This document shows positions 52,879-62,372 of a stretch of 64,000 bases of DNA, piece after piece. The first letter of the stretch is position 1; every line of letters starts with the position of its first letter. Source of the DNA: JAVBQB01 sp031549265 (GTDB lineage: Bacteria; Bacillota; Clostridia; Oscillospirales; JAVBQB01); NCBI GenBank assembly GCA_031549265.1, contig JAVBQB010000002.1, forward strand, positions 620,001 through 684,000, in the 5' to 3' direction. The translations under genes and the position numbers were made by a program. The notes under the pieces are model-generated. The model saw nothing but the letters and a program-made list of their open reading frames with translations, was not told where the DNA came from and searched no databases.

Positions 52879-54603
52879 ATGCCGGCAAGGATTTTGCTGC
52901 TGACAATAGTCTCGAGCGTGCTTTTCAGCATGTGCTCCGGAGCTGTCGCGGTTGACCTGATGCCGCCAAAAGACGGAGGATTCCTTGACGTGCCTTCGAG
53001 TCACTGGGCATATGAATATGTGACCAAAGCCAGTGAACTCGGAGTAATTCAGGGCGACGGGCACTATAAATTCGGAGCGGGACGCAACGTAACCAGGGCT
53101 GAGTTCGCGGCGATGCTGACGCGCCTGTTCAAGTGGGACACCGCTAATGCTTCGGACAGCAGTTTTTCCGACGTTAAGCCAGGTGAATGGTATTATCAAA
53201 ACGTGGAAACCTGTCTGCAAAATGGCGCGGTGGAAAAGAGCGGCACCTTCCGTCCGAACGAGGCAATTTCACGCGCGGAAATGGCCGAGATGCTGGTGCG
53301 GTCGCTAGGATACGCGTCGCTGGCGGATCAAGTGGTCAAATATGGCACGAACTTCGCCGATGTAAAGACGAAGACCGGATTTATTTCAGTCGCTAACGGA
53401 CTCGGTATTGTAAACGGAACCTCCGCCAGCCGGTTTGAGCCCGACGCGCCCGCGCTCCGGGAACACGCGGCGGCAATGATGATCAGGGTACATAACGGCC
53501 TGTCCGCAAAAACCGAATGGCTGCACGGCTTTTACGCGATCCAGTCGTGGGGCCAGCGCGAAACGTTGCAGGCGTTCGACTCTGTCTCGTTTGGCTGGGC
53601 GGTTATGGCTCTTGACGACAACAAAAACCCGGTTTGCAATATGTCGTCGGCGGGAGGCAACGTTTTGTCGCTGCCTAACGGATATCAGGATGCGGCGAGG
53701 CTTGCACAAAAAGAGCGCAATCTATCGGTTTTTATGGATACGTCGATGAAAGTGAATTTAAGCGACGGGACTGAATCAAATATCTGCAAAGCCATTTTGC
53801 TGAACCCGGCGAATAGAGCATCGGCAGTCGACGCAATAGCAGATGCGGCGTCGAGGGACTATGACTCTTACGGCGGCAGGATGTTCACCGGAGTCACCAT
53901 AGATTTTGAGGGGCTGAGCGGAGATGAGCTTCGCGGCGCGTTTTCGGAGTTCATGTCAAGCATGTCGGCGAGGCTTAAAGCCCTGAATTTGAAGCTTTAC
54001 GTCGCGGTACCGCCTAAGATGGCGGGGGGCGGATACTACAACGGATATGATTATAGAGCGATAGGTAAATCTGTGGATAAAGTCATACTGATGGCGCACG
54101 ACTATCATGCGCGCTCGCTCAATGACGAATATATGGAGGCGGGATACACCGACACGCCGCTGACGCCGTTCAGTGAAATATTCTATGCCCTGACCAGAAT
54201 TACCGACCCGGATACCGGAGTGGAAGACAGGAGCAAAATTGCTCTGGCGCTGAGCTTTGACTCTAATATGTGGATGCTCAGGGACGGTAAGGTCGTAAAT
54301 CAGTACGCGACGCATCCAACGATGCCGGAACTGTACAACAGGCTGATACAGTCCGGAACCAAGCTGGAATTCTCTGATAAATTCAAAAATCCCCGCATAG
54401 AGTATTATGATGAAAAAGATCAGACGGACACTGTCATATGGTACGAAGACGAACGCAGCGTCACCGAAAAGCTGCGGCTGGCAAGATTCTTTGGAGTTTG
54501 CGGTGTTTCTCTGTGGAGAGTTGGCACAATTCCTGCGTATGAGGACCCAGCCGGTAAAGAGATATATTTCAATGTCTGGAATATGATAGCTAACGATAGA
54601 TAA
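52879..54603 (+). CDS. SLH-anchored GH18-like glycosidase
   Basis: 574 residues. Signal peptide (about 1-25, ending SGAVAVD), three SLH domains (about 34-80, 92-140, 150-205; blocks HWAYEYVTKASELGVI, VTRAEFAAMLTRLF, ISRAEMAEMLVR), then a GH18 barrel with the catalytic strand GVTIDFEGL (family DxxDxDxE, about residue 342), YVAVPP and VILMAHDYHA. Similar spore-cortex and wall glycosidases include YaaH/SleL-type proteins. ATG 52879 is used here, but AGGAGG at 52827-52832 lies seven bases before an in-frame ATC (52840) that would give a normal basic leader SGRRIEKRGNRK, so the true start may be non-standard. Confidence 0.82.
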   Translation: MPARILLLTIVSSVLFSMCSGAVAVDLMPPKDGGFLDVPSSHWAYEYVTKASELGVIQGDGHYKFGAGRNVTRAEFAAMLTRLFKWDTANASDSSFSDVKPGEWYYQNVETCLQNGAVEKSGTFRPNEAISRAEMAEMLVRSLGYASLADQVVKYGTNFADVKTKTGFISVANGLGIVNGTSASRFEPDAPALREHAAAMMIRVHNGLSAKTEWLHGFYAIQSWGQRETLQAFDSVSFGWAVMALDDNKNPVCNMSSAGGNVLSLPNGYQDAARLAQKERNLSVFMDTSMKVNLSDGTESNICKAILLNPANRASAVDAIADAASRDYDSYGGRMFTGVTIDFEGLSGDELRGAFSEFMSSMSARLKALNLKLYVAVPPKMAGGGYYNGYDYRAIGKSVDKVILMAHDYHARSLNDEYMEAGYTDTPLTPFSEIFYALTRITDPDTGVEDRSKIALALSFDSNMWMLRDGKVVNQYATHPTMPELYNRLIQSGTKLEFSDKFKNPRIEYYDEKDQTDTVIWYEDERSVTEKLRLARFFGVCGVSLWRVGTIPAYEDPAGKEIYFNVWNMIANDR

Positions 54604-54615
54604 AGGAGATCGCTT

Positions 54616-55038
54616 ATGAGCGCGTCATTTTGCCCATATATGGTTTTTAACGGAAGCTGCGCTGAGGCGGCTGAGTTTTATCGAAGCGCGTTTCAAGGAG
54701 AACTGAACATCATGCGTTTTAAGGACGCGCCGCCGAACCCGGAATTTCCACTGAGCAAGCTGATGGCCGAAAAGGTATTGCATGCTGAAATAATCGCTGA
54801 TGGGCTGCGAATCATGATGAGCGACACATTTGACGAAATGCAGGAGCATGACAGTCGCTGTGATCATATGTGCTATGCGGTGATGCTGGACAGCGTCGAG
54901 CAGACGACAAGAGTGTTCGGTGCGCTTTCTGAGGGCGGGAAAGTGACGATGCCCCTGCAACAGACGTTTTACAGCTCTTGCTATGGCGCATGTACGGATA
55001 AATATAATGTAAACTGGCAAATTGCCTGTAATAAATAA
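54616..55038 (+). CDS. VOC-superfamily protein, PhnB-like
   Basis: 140 residues in the PhnB / 3-demethylubiquinone-methyltransferase-like group of the vicinal oxygen chelate fold. Typical blocks are PYMVFNGSCAEAAEFYRSAF (YMVFNGSCAEAAEFY), LHAEIIADGLRIMMSD and the C-terminal FYSSCYGACTDKYNVNWQI (GACTDKYNVNW). Members are often annotated as glyoxalase-like, though most have no proven activity. AAAGGAG lies seven bases before the ATG; the gene is 12 bases after the GH18 gene. Confidence 0.88.
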   Translation: MSASFCPYMVFNGSCAEAAEFYRSAFQGELNIMRFKDAPPNPEFPLSKLMAEKVLHAEIIADGLRIMMSDTFDEMQEHDSRCDHMCYAVMLDSVEQTTRVFGALSEGGKVTMPLQQTFYSSCYGACTDKYNVNWQIACNK

Positions 55039-55066
55039 CTATCGATAGATATACTGGAGGCCACCG

Positions 55067-55738
55067 ATGCAATATCAGATTGTCGGAGAAGCCCTGCCCG
55101 TTGCCGTACTTGATATGGTGCCCGGAGAGAGCGTTTATACTGAACGCGGCGGAATGAGCTGGATGACCGACGACTTCAAAATGGAAACGAATATGGAAGG
55201 CGGTCTGATGAGCGCGGTAGCGCGCAAGTTTGCGGGTGAGTCGATGTTTTTGACCTCGTACACGGCGGTAACGGCTGGCCAGATAGCATTCAGTTCTGAA
55301 TTTCCCGGTGAGATAATCGCGCTGAAACTGGGGACTGACGAGTCGATGATCTGCCAGAAAGACTCGTTCATGGCGGCTGAAAGATCGGTCACCCTTGCCC
55401 ATCATTTTCGCAAAAGACTGGGCGCTGGCCTTTTCGGGGGAGAAGGATTTATTTTACAGAAACTCACCGGCCCGGGAATAGCGTTTGTTGAGCTTGACGG
55501 CACAGTTGTCAACTACACGCTCGGCCCCGGTGAGATAATGAAGGTAGACACCGGTTATGTTGCCATGTATGAGCCGACAGTACAGTTGGAAATTGAGACT
55601 GTACGCGGATTCAAAAATGTGCTTTTTTCCGGCGAGGGGCTCTTTATGACAAAGCTAGTCGGGCCGGGCAAAATTTGGCTGCAGACGATGCCGTTTAACA
55701 GACTTGCCGACAAAATTATGTCGCGATTTCCGAAGTAA
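55067..55738 (+). CDS. AIM24/TIGR00266-family protein
   Basis: 223 residues made of repeated beta strands: VPGESVYTERGGMSWM near the start, GEGFILQKLTGPG in the middle and SGEGLFMTKLVGPGKIWLQTMP at the end (GEGLFMTKLVGPGKIWLQ). This duplicated double-psi beta-helix layout defines the TIGR00266/AIM24 family, whose function is unknown. Normal length, GGAGG upstream. Its TAA stop overlaps the next ATG (TAATG). Confidence 0.9.
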   Translation: MQYQIVGEALPVAVLDMVPGESVYTERGGMSWMTDDFKMETNMEGGLMSAVARKFAGESMFLTSYTAVTAGQIAFSSEFPGEIIALKLGTDESMICQKDSFMAAERSVTLAHHFRKRLGAGLFGGEGFILQKLTGPGIAFVELDGTVVNYTLGPGEIMKVDTGYVAMYEPTVQLEIETVRGFKNVLFSGEGLFMTKLVGPGKIWLQTMPFNRLADKIMSRFPK

Positions 55739-56256
55739 TGCTGACTACTGATAGGGAACGATCGATAACGTGCTGCTTTTCCGGACATAGGCCTCAGTCC
55801 TTACCCTGGGGATATGATGAAAGCGATGAAGCATGCTGTGACACTAAGAATAAGATACTTGAAGCGGTAATGAGACTGTATGACTCCGGAGTCAAAAGAT
55901 TCATTTGCGGAATGGCGATGGGCAGTGACTTTTACTTTGCGGAAGCGGTCTGTGAAGCGCTTGCGGGCAAATGCGAACTGATTGCGGCGGTTCCGTTTGC
56001 GGGTCAAGCGGACAGGTGGCCGCTCGCCGCCAGAATAAGGTATGAGAACATTCGTGAAATGTGCTCTGATGTTAAGATATTGCAGGAACATTATTCCTAC
56101 GATTGCATGATGCGGCGCAACCGGTGGATGGTCGACCGTTCGTCCTGCATTCTGGCGGTTTACGACGGCAGAATGTCGGGTGGTACACACAGAACGCTGA
56201 TGTACGCGCTGGAAAAAGGGCTGCACGCGGATATCCTAAATCCGATGATAAGGTAA
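55738..56256 (+). CDS. SLOG-family protein (DUF1273, YpsA-like)
   Basis: 172 residues. The nucleotide-binding Rossmann-like SLOG fold shows as CCFSGHRPQSLPWG (about 12-25), FICGMAMGSDFYFAEAV (about 55-71) and AVYDGRMSGGTHRTLMYA (about 140-157). DUF1273/YpsA proteins probably bind a nucleotide-derived ligand; YpsA itself influences cell division in Bacillus. Coupled to the AIM24 gene by a TAATG overlap. Confidence 0.88.
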   Translation: MLTTDRERSITCCFSGHRPQSLPWGYDESDEACCDTKNKILEAVMRLYDSGVKRFICGMAMGSDFYFAEAVCEALAGKCELIAAVPFAGQADRWPLAARIRYENIREMCSDVKILQEHYSYDCMMRRNRWMVDRSSCILAVYDGRMSGGTHRTLMYALEKGLHADILNPMIR

Positions 56257-56261
56257 ATAAT

Positions 56262-56295
56262 AAGAGACGGAAGGGAATAATCCCGACCGTCTCTT
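56262..56295. terminator. Bidirectional terminator after the SLOG gene
   Basis: Stem AAGAGACGG (56262-56270) with CCGTCTCTT (56287-56295), an inner GGGA/TCCC pair, then TCTTTTATT. The minus-strand gene ending at 56319 converges on it. Confidence 0.8.
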
Positions 56296-56318
56296 TCTTT
56301 TATTAAATCAATGCTGAA

Positions 56319-59300
56319 TCAGTACACATAATAGAGAATTTTAGCGGCTTCGCCTCTGTACACGTTTCCATACGGTTTCACAGTCCCGTCAGGATAACCG
56401 GACAGGACTCCGATGCTCGTGAGAGTAAGTACATGTGACAAAGCGTACGCAGGAATACTCTTGGCGTCCTTGAACTTGGACTCGCTGAGCTTGAAGCCGC
56501 GCGGCAGCGTGCGTCCGATTATTGTCATGAGCTCCGCGCGTGATATCGAGGATGAAGGATTGAAGAGCAGTTTTCCGTTTTCCGATGAGCCGCGTACAAC
56601 ATTCGTTGCATAAAGTGCGCGTACGGAAGCCTTTGCCCAGATCGGTACCTTTGCAAAGTCCGCAAAGGGCGGATCAACAGAATTGTATGTAGATAGATCT
56701 AGCTTCAGAAAGTTTGCCATGAAAACAGCAAATTCCGCTCTTGTGATGTATCTGTCAGGCGCGTACAAATTGGCGTTCTGCGCCAGAGAGTCGCCAAAAA
56801 CGCCCTGACCCAGCAGATATTCGACGTATAATTCGCTCCAATGTCCTTTAGTGTCTTCAAAATGGCTGTTCAAGATCTCTGGCAGGTATTCGTACGTGCC
56901 GCTGCCGATATTGCCGTATGCGTCTGTGGCTGTGACAGTGGCTCTGTGGGGATACGCCGGGTCGCCGAGGAGAATCTGAGCGGTGAGTTCGCCGGTTGAC
57001 TCGTTGTAATCAAACGAAGCCGGATTGCCGTCATATTTAAGTGAGATGGAATCTTTTTTCAGAACTGATTTGTCATCGTCGGCGATTGTCGCGATCAAAT
57101 GCAAATTCCCTTCAAAAGCCGTAGTTCTGGTGTCGAAACTGATTGTCGGAGGAACCTGATCCTGTTTGTTGCTCGAGCAACCTAACAACTGATCGATATA
57201 AATGGTGCCATGAGTCGGTGACTTTTCATTGTATTTTATCCCTAATGCCGTTATCGTTTTGGTGTCCGCCGGCAGCTTGACGAATACTTGCTTGTATCCG
57301 GTGTATGACAGCTTGGAAACCTCGATTTCCTTTGTGCCAGTTCCGGCTATAACCGTTGCGGTGAGCGTGTTTCCAGAGCCGTCGCCATTTACCCACAGCG
57401 ACATGAAGGAGGAGTTTTGCTCGACCGGCAGATTTGCGCCGACGCCGACCGGCTTATTCTGCGTTTTGTCAAAATTGTAACTCAGCTTGCCGGAGCCAAA
57501 ACCATTGCTTGCGAACGCCGAATCTTTAACCAATTCAAAAGCAAGTCCATCGGTGCCCGGGATTATTCCGGCTTTTTCGCGCTCAAAGTCCTCAATCACG
57601 ACCGGCGCTCTGAGAATTGTGACGGGGATCGAATTAGTCAGGTTTCCTGCGGTAACAATAATTTTGCCGGAGGCGCCGAGGTTGCTCGCGGCTGTGAACA
57701 GTCCATCGCTGTTAATACTGCCAATTTCGCCCTCAACCGACCAGGTGAAACAATTATCTTGCGAGATAAGTTTGGTGCCGTTAAAATAGGCGATCGCGGA
57801 CAAATCGAACTGTTGGTTGACCAGAACACTCAGCGATTCAAGCTTAGCGCCATTTTGTTGATTGACGATTCCCATGCCGGTCGGGCTGGATATAATGTGA
57901 ACCGGAATCGAACCGGAGGCGTTTTCTCCCGTGACGGTCACCGTGCTGTCCGTCTGGACGCTGCCCGCCGTGAAGGTGTTGCCCCAGAAGGCGCCCGCTT
58001 CGGCGTTGTCTACGGAATATGAAATACCCGGAGGAAGCGGCGCGGCGTGGTATCCGGCGTCGGTGGCCTTAACGTCGAATTTCATTTGAGCGCCTGCCAT
58101 AATGTAAGGCTCCCGCGGTGTCGGATGCAGAATGGCGGGAATGTGCGTCGCGGGCTCGGTATTGATGAAAAACAAGTAGGTGGAGCAGCTTCTCGGTGAA
58201 CCGTCTGACGGCTTGTTTGTGATTACCATCGACGTGTCGCCGGGATACCGAACCATGGCTGTGGTCGATCCGCCGCCGTCGAGGTTTACGGCGTCCACAC
58301 AGCCGAGAGACGCCATCCTGCTGCCGAGCTCCGGAAGCGAGAGTCCAAGCGACCTGCCGGACTGTCTGCCGTCGACAGTGTAAGTGACGACGCTTCCGTC
58401 CTGCTTAACTCCAACAGCCGTCCGGGGATTTTTCGACTTATTAAGTCCGCTCGGTACAGCGCCCGCTGAAAGAATGGTCTCGCCGGCGCCGACGCCGGTT
58501 ACGACATCGTTCCAGCGCGTATCGGCGGCAGAAACGGAGATGGTTACGTCAGAACCCTGAGTGAGGAATTCGAGGCGCTTATCCTGCGCGTGCGAAGAAG
58601 CCGCGGAGAGAACCATTTTGCCAGGCTCAAGTGGGACGGAAACATGTCCGCGGTAAACGGTTTCCACTTTAGCGGTGATAGTCTGCCCAATTCGCAGATC
58701 GCCGGAAACCTCGGACAGAATAATCGTGATGCCATCCTTGGAAACATGAGTATTCTGGTAAAAGTCGGGAGTAAAGAGATAGGTGCAGTAGTATTCGCGG
58801 TTTTTATTGACGTACTCTATCTGGCATTTCTGCCCGTTGCTTGTGACGGTGGTTACAAGACCCGGCTTCGAAATAAACGCCTTATTATCGGCGGTAAAGC
58901 CGATCCCGTTTGCCTGCGCGTCGGACGAACGCAAAATGCCGTCCGTGACGACGATACCGATAGGAATGCCTGTGCTCAGCATGAAAAAGTCCGCGTTAAA
59001 CCCGGCAACGGGGTCTGATCCTTTGCCGATCAGCTGACTGACCTCTTCTTTTATTGATGAAACGCCGTATATGTATTTGTTATAGGTGACGGCGGGTTTA
59101 CAGGTGCTTCCCGGCTGGTATTCTACAATACGTTCTTCCTGAACGCCTTCGGTATTGTGATAGAAAGTGTATTCCGAGTATTGCAGCCCGTTTGCTATCT
59201 GGTATGTAGAGTGTTCAGCCACGTTCCCAAGTCCGGGAACTTCGATAGCCATAAAGGCCGTAAATGTATTTGACATCAAAATGCTTAACACAAGAAGCAG

Positions 59301-59330
59301 TGCGATGCGTTGAAGAATGCGCTTAGTCAT
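56319..59330 (-). CDS. SLH-anchored phosphodiester glycosidase (NAGPA-domain) protein
   Basis: 1003 residues. Signal peptide about 1-28. A NAGPA-type phosphodiester glycosidase domain spans about 80-395, with GFNADFFMLSTGIPIG (about 110-125) and the hallmark NLDGGGSTTAMV (about 350-361). Ig-like regions follow (about 400-570), then a carbohydrate-binding-like region containing IEDFERE (about 580-730), and three SLH domains close the protein (about 825-1003; HWSELYVEYLLGQGVF, ITRAEFAVFMANFL, ISRAELMTIIGRTL). NAGPA enzymes remove sugars from phosphodiester-linked glycans, so cell-wall polymer or capsule turnover is plausible. SLH at the C-terminus, unlike the two other SLH proteins here. Confidence 0.87.
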   Translation of the reverse strand: MTKRILQRIALLLVLSILMSNTFTAFMAIEVPGLGNVAEHSTYQIANGLQYSEYTFYHNTEGVQEERIVEYQPGSTCKPAVTYNKYIYGVSSIKEEVSQLIGKGSDPVAGFNADFFMLSTGIPIGIVVTDGILRSSDAQANGIGFTADNKAFISKPGLVTTVTSNGQKCQIEYVNKNREYYCTYLFTPDFYQNTHVSKDGITIILSEVSGDLRIGQTITAKVETVYRGHVSVPLEPGKMVLSAASSHAQDKRLEFLTQGSDVTISVSAADTRWNDVVTGVGAGETILSAGAVPSGLNKSKNPRTAVGVKQDGSVVTYTVDGRQSGRSLGLSLPELGSRMASLGCVDAVNLDGGGSTTAMVRYPGDTSMVITNKPSDGSPRSCSTYLFFINTEPATHIPAILHPTPREPYIMAGAQMKFDVKATDAGYHAAPLPPGISYSVDNAEAGAFWGNTFTAGSVQTDSTVTVTGENASGSIPVHIISSPTGMGIVNQQNGAKLESLSVLVNQQFDLSAIAYFNGTKLISQDNCFTWSVEGEIGSINSDGLFTAASNLGASGKIIVTAGNLTNSIPVTILRAPVVIEDFEREKAGIIPGTDGLAFELVKDSAFASNGFGSGKLSYNFDKTQNKPVGVGANLPVEQNSSFMSLWVNGDGSGNTLTATVIAGTGTKEIEVSKLSYTGYKQVFVKLPADTKTITALGIKYNEKSPTHGTIYIDQLLGCSSNKQDQVPPTISFDTRTTAFEGNLHLIATIADDDKSVLKKDSISLKYDGNPASFDYNESTGELTAQILLGDPAYPHRATVTATDAYGNIGSGTYEYLPEILNSHFEDTKGHWSELYVEYLLGQGVFGDSLAQNANLYAPDRYITRAEFAVFMANFLKLDLSTYNSVDPPFADFAKVPIWAKASVRALYATNVVRGSSENGKLLFNPSSSISRAELMTIIGRTLPRGFKLSESKFKDAKSIPAYALSHVLTLTSIGVLSGYPDGTVKPYGNVYRGEAAKILYYVY

Positions 59331-59429
59331 TGTTTATCCTCGCTTTAGTCGAAATATGTCTGGCGGTCACTATTCTACGCCATTTATCGACGAATGTAAA
59401 GTGAAGATGCCTGACGCAAAACAGAAAAA

Positions 59430-59456
59430 ATCCGGCACACGCAAAGCGTACCGGAT
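59430..59456 (-). terminator. Terminator of the SleB-like gene
   Basis: ATCCGG/CCGGAT outer stem and ACGC/GCGT inner stem; leftward reading runs into TTTTTTCTGTTTT (59428-59416). Confidence 0.75.
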
Positions 59457-59488
59457 CCAGAAGATAGATTTTTTATTGATTAATATAC

Positions 59489-59947
59489 TCAGCGTTTGCA
59501 GTCAAAGAATCTGTGGTTGCCGATCTCGGCGACAAAATCCTGACCCTCATGCCATTTGGACGTCCCGAAAGCGGGAGCGTAAAAATATAGTATTCTTCCG
59601 TCGCAAGCCCGTGTCCCATAATCAAAAACGGCGGAGACTGCGGCCTTCACGCTTCGGCTGGGTTCTTTTCTGATTTTTGTGTAGCTGTATTTCTTAATAA
59701 TTTCCGAAGGAGAAACGCCCTCAAATACCGCGGCGTCAAGAATGCACTGTGCCACAGCGATTTGGCCTATGTACGGCTCTGCCCCGCTTTCGGCCATAAC
59801 CACCTGCTCGACAAGCAGGCGATCGTCGGAAGAAATATCGTAACTTGCGGTCGAAACAACCCTTGAATCCGTGGCACCAGCGCAGTTCATAAGCATTCCG
59901 GTCAAAAATGCGGTTATCACCAAGAAAAATGCCAGGACTTTCTTCAT
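59489..59947 (-). CDS. SleB-type cell wall (spore cortex) hydrolase
   Basis: 152 residues: signal peptide (about 1-25) and a SleB/CwlJ catalytic domain. The general acid is in VVMAESGAEPYIGQIAVAQ (block VMAESGAEPYIGQIAVA; Glu about 53), followed by the VLDA-like CILDAAVFEGVSPSEI and the tail FGTSKWHEGQDF. No N-terminal peptidoglycan-binding domain, so it is the short form, between CwlJ and SleB in layout. Germination-associated cortex lysis or vegetative wall turnover are both possible. Its presence supports a spore-forming host. GGAGGT precedes the ATG. Confidence 0.87.
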   Translation of the reverse strand: MKKVLAFFLVITAFLTGMLMNCAGATDSRVVSTASYDISSDDRLLVEQVVMAESGAEPYIGQIAVAQCILDAAVFEGVSPSEIIKKYSYTKIRKEPSRSVKAAVSAVFDYGTRACDGRILYFYAPAFGTSKWHEGQDFVAEIGNHRFFDCKR

Positions 59948-60342
59948 TTCACAACCTCCATATACTCATTTATTTGATGGACAAGCAACAACAAGTATAC
60001 TACTACTAACTTAAAAAAATAGTCAAAATATGAAATTATGGAAAAATAAGACAATATCTCAGGATTGCCCAAAGAGGGCTGCGGATGGATATTGTGGCTC
60101 GTTTTGTTTTGTTTATTCAGAAAGCAGGAGTTTCTAAACAAATGTAGAAAATAATAGATTGAGCAAGACGGATTTTAATCAATTTGTATAGAATTATCTG
60201 ATAATTGCCGCGCAGAGCAACTGCTGGCATAGTTTTGCGGCAAACATTATGCTGATAAGGCCATAAAATAAAAGATTAATCTTTACGCGGTAGGAATTAT
60301 TGTTTATACTACTGTCATGTAGTTTTTTCTCGGAGGTAAGCG
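59948..60342. other. Divergent spacer before the chemotaxis genes
   Basis: 395 AT-rich bases. Minus strand: TTGACT (60026-60021), 18-base spacer and TAGTAT (60002-59997) may drive the SleB-like gene. The plus strand holds the cheR promoter. No gene was seen. Confidence 0.5.
60282..60310 (+). promoter_or_regulatory. Sigma-A-type promoter for cheR
   Basis: TTTACG (60282-60287), 17-base spacer, TATACT (60305-60310), about 33 bases before the cheR start. No sigma-D (flagellar) consensus was seen. Confidence 0.5.
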
Positions 60343-61155
60343 ATGGAAAAGATTAGCAGAGAAGAGTTCTTGAAGCTGGTTCATTATATGCGTGAGAATT
60401 ACGGTATTAATTTGGAACAGAAGCTGACTCTTGTAGAGGGCAGATTGGCCAGCGTATTGGAACAAAAAGGGTTTAAGTCGCTTGCAGAGTACTTTAACTT
60501 TGTAATTAACGATCGATCGGGTGAAGAGGCTAAAACGCTTATCACAAGGTTGACCACAAATTATACATATTTCATGCGCGAGGATCAGCACTACAAATTT
60601 CTGGTGGAGAAAATCCTGCCGAAGCTGCAAAAGACGCTGTCAGTGAAGGATCTGCGAACTTGGAGCGCCGGATGCTCATCCGGAGAAGAGCCGTTTACAA
60701 CTGCGATGGTGTATGATGAGTTTTTCGGGCCGTCCAAGCGCGACTGGGACACAAAGATTCTCGCGACGGACATTTCACCTAACGTTCTGAAAATGGCCGC
60801 CGAGGCTGTCTACCCTGAAGACAGGCTGCAGAACCTCACACCCGCGTGGAAAAACAAGTATTTCTCCAAAGTGGGTGAAGATAAATATAAAGTATGCGAC
60901 GCGATACGGAACGAAGTGATTTTTCGCCCGTTTAACCTGATGGATAAAATACTGCCGTTTAAAAAGAAATTTCACGTGATATTTTGCAGAAACGTGATGA
61001 TATACTTCAATAAGCAAACGCGTGATGAGCTGTGCGAGCGGTTTTATGACCACCTTGAGCCCGGCGGCCATCTGTTTATCGGACTCTCGGAGACGATTTC
61101 AAAAAACGAGTCGAGATTCAAGTTTGTTCAGCCCTCCATTTACGAGAAAGGTTGA
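60343..61155 (+). CDS. cheR: Chemotaxis protein methyltransferase CheR
   Basis: Methylates glutamates on chemoreceptors with SAM. The N-terminal helical domain (about 1-75) precedes the Rossmann domain with RTWSAGCSSGEEPFTTAM (about 104-121, SAM motif), LATDISPNVL (about 140) and VIFCRNVMIYFN (about 218). 270 residues, normal. GGAGGT six bases upstream of ATG. Its TGA lies six bases before the preferred cheB ATG. Confidence 0.95.
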   Translation: MEKISREEFLKLVHYMRENYGINLEQKLTLVEGRLASVLEQKGFKSLAEYFNFVINDRSGEEAKTLITRLTTNYTYFMREDQHYKFLVEKILPKLQKTLSVKDLRTWSAGCSSGEEPFTTAMVYDEFFGPSKRDWDTKILATDISPNVLKMAAEAVYPEDRLQNLTPAWKNKYFSKVGEDKYKVCDAIRNEVIFRPFNLMDKILPFKKKFHVIFCRNVMIYFNKQTRDELCERFYDHLEPGGHLFIGLSETISKNESRFKFVQPSIYEKG

Positions 61156-61160
61156 TGGGT

Positions 61161-62192
61161 ATGACAGATAGAATCAAAGTCCTGGTTGTGGACGACTCGA
61201 TGTTCTTTCGCGCTGCAATTGTGAAAGGCATATCGGAAGATCCTTCAATTAGGGTGGTCGGAGAGGCTTCCGACCCATATGAAGCACGGGACAAGATACT
61301 TGAGCTGGCACCAAACGTAATTACTCTGGATATACAAATGCCGCTTATGAACGGCGTTGAGTTTCTTAAATTTCTGATGCCGCAATGTCCGCTGCCGGTC
61401 GTTGTGGTCTCTTCAATGAAAGCCCTTGCGGGTGAGTGTCTTAAGAACGGGGCGGTTGATTTTCTCGCGAAGCCGGAGGACAGAAGCAGCGAGGCGTTCG
61501 CGAACTTCACTTCTGAGCTGATAAAAAAAGTCAAAGCTGCGAGCCATATGACAAATCCGTTAAAAAAGCCTGAAAAGCCCGCCGTGCACCACCCCGCTGC
61601 CGGCACCCACCGCTTCAACGGCGTTATTGCCATCGGCGCCTCAACCGGCGGGACCCAGGCGACAACAAAGGTGCTGAACGCGCTGCCGGACGACATGCCG
61701 GGCATTGTGGTGGTTCAGCACATGCCGCCGGCGTTTACCAAGATGTACGCAGACAGCCTGTCTAAAACCTGCGGTATGAATGTTCGGGAAGCCGCGGACG
61801 GTGATCAGGTCATACCCGGCCAGGTGCTTATTGCGCCGGGAGACAGACAATGCGAGGTAATCCAGCGGGGCACGGGATATTACGTGAAGTGCTTTCATGC
61901 CGCAAAGGTAAGCGGCCACTGTCCGTCAGTTGACGTGCTGTTTTCATCCCTAGCTAAGAACGTCGGCAAAAATTCGGTTGGAATCATAATGACCGGCATG
62001 GGGGCCGACGGCGCTCGGGGCTTATTGGAGATGCGCAATAAAGGGGCATTTACCATCGGTCAGGATGAAAAATCTTGCGTCGTTTACGGTATGCCTAAGG
62101 AAGCATTTGAGATGGGAGCCGTCGTGAAGCAAGTGAGCTTGGATTTTATTGCCACGACGCTGATATCCTATGTTCGGGATATGCGTGTTTAA
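61161..62192 (+). CDS. cheB: Chemotaxis methylesterase CheB
   Basis: Removes methyl groups from, and deamidates, chemoreceptors. The receiver domain has the acidic pair in VLVVDDSMF and phospho-Asp in ITLDIQMPLMNG (about 56). The esterase domain carries the catalytic triad Ser in GASTGGTQA (about 158), His in VVQHMPPAFT (about 185) and Asp in MTGMGADGARG (about 280). ATG 61161 is nine bases after GAAAGG; TTG 61152 and ATG 61155 are too near that site. Confidence 0.95.
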   Translation: MTDRIKVLVVDDSMFFRAAIVKGISEDPSIRVVGEASDPYEARDKILELAPNVITLDIQMPLMNGVEFLKFLMPQCPLPVVVVSSMKALAGECLKNGAVDFLAKPEDRSSEAFANFTSELIKKVKAASHMTNPLKKPEKPAVHHPAAGTHRFNGVIAIGASTGGTQATTKVLNALPDDMPGIVVVQHMPPAFTKMYADSLSKTCGMNVREAADGDQVIPGQVLIAPGDRQCEVIQRGTGYYVKCFHAAKVSGHCPSVDVLFSSLAKNVGKNSVGIIMTGMGADGARGLLEMRNKGAFTIGQDEKSCVVYGMPKEAFEMGAVVKQVSLDFIATTLISYVRDMRV

Positions 62193-62288
62193 GTCGTGAA
62201 ACCGGGCGACAGCTCAACCTCAGACAGTTATTTTGGCCACGGCACCGATTCGGGGTCCGTTCCGAAAGAACACTGGGAGGGTATACAT

Positions 62289-62372
62289 TTGGCATTGCGA
62301 TTCAAACTGAATTATCTGATTAACGATTTACTCCGGACAGAGGGTGAAGCATGGAACATATTGTCGGAATAG
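62289..62372 (+). CDS. Possible 27-residue leader peptide before cheD
   Basis: TTG 62289 with an excellent GGGAGGG seven bases upstream (62275-62281), encoding MALRFKLNYLINDLLRTEGE and ending ILSE. It overlaps the first 22 bases of cheD. The same frame is open from GTG 62196 (58 residues), but without a ribosome site. It may couple translation to cheD or be fortuitous; no family recognised. Confidence 0.35.
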   Translation: MALRFKLNYLINDLLRTEGEAWNILSE

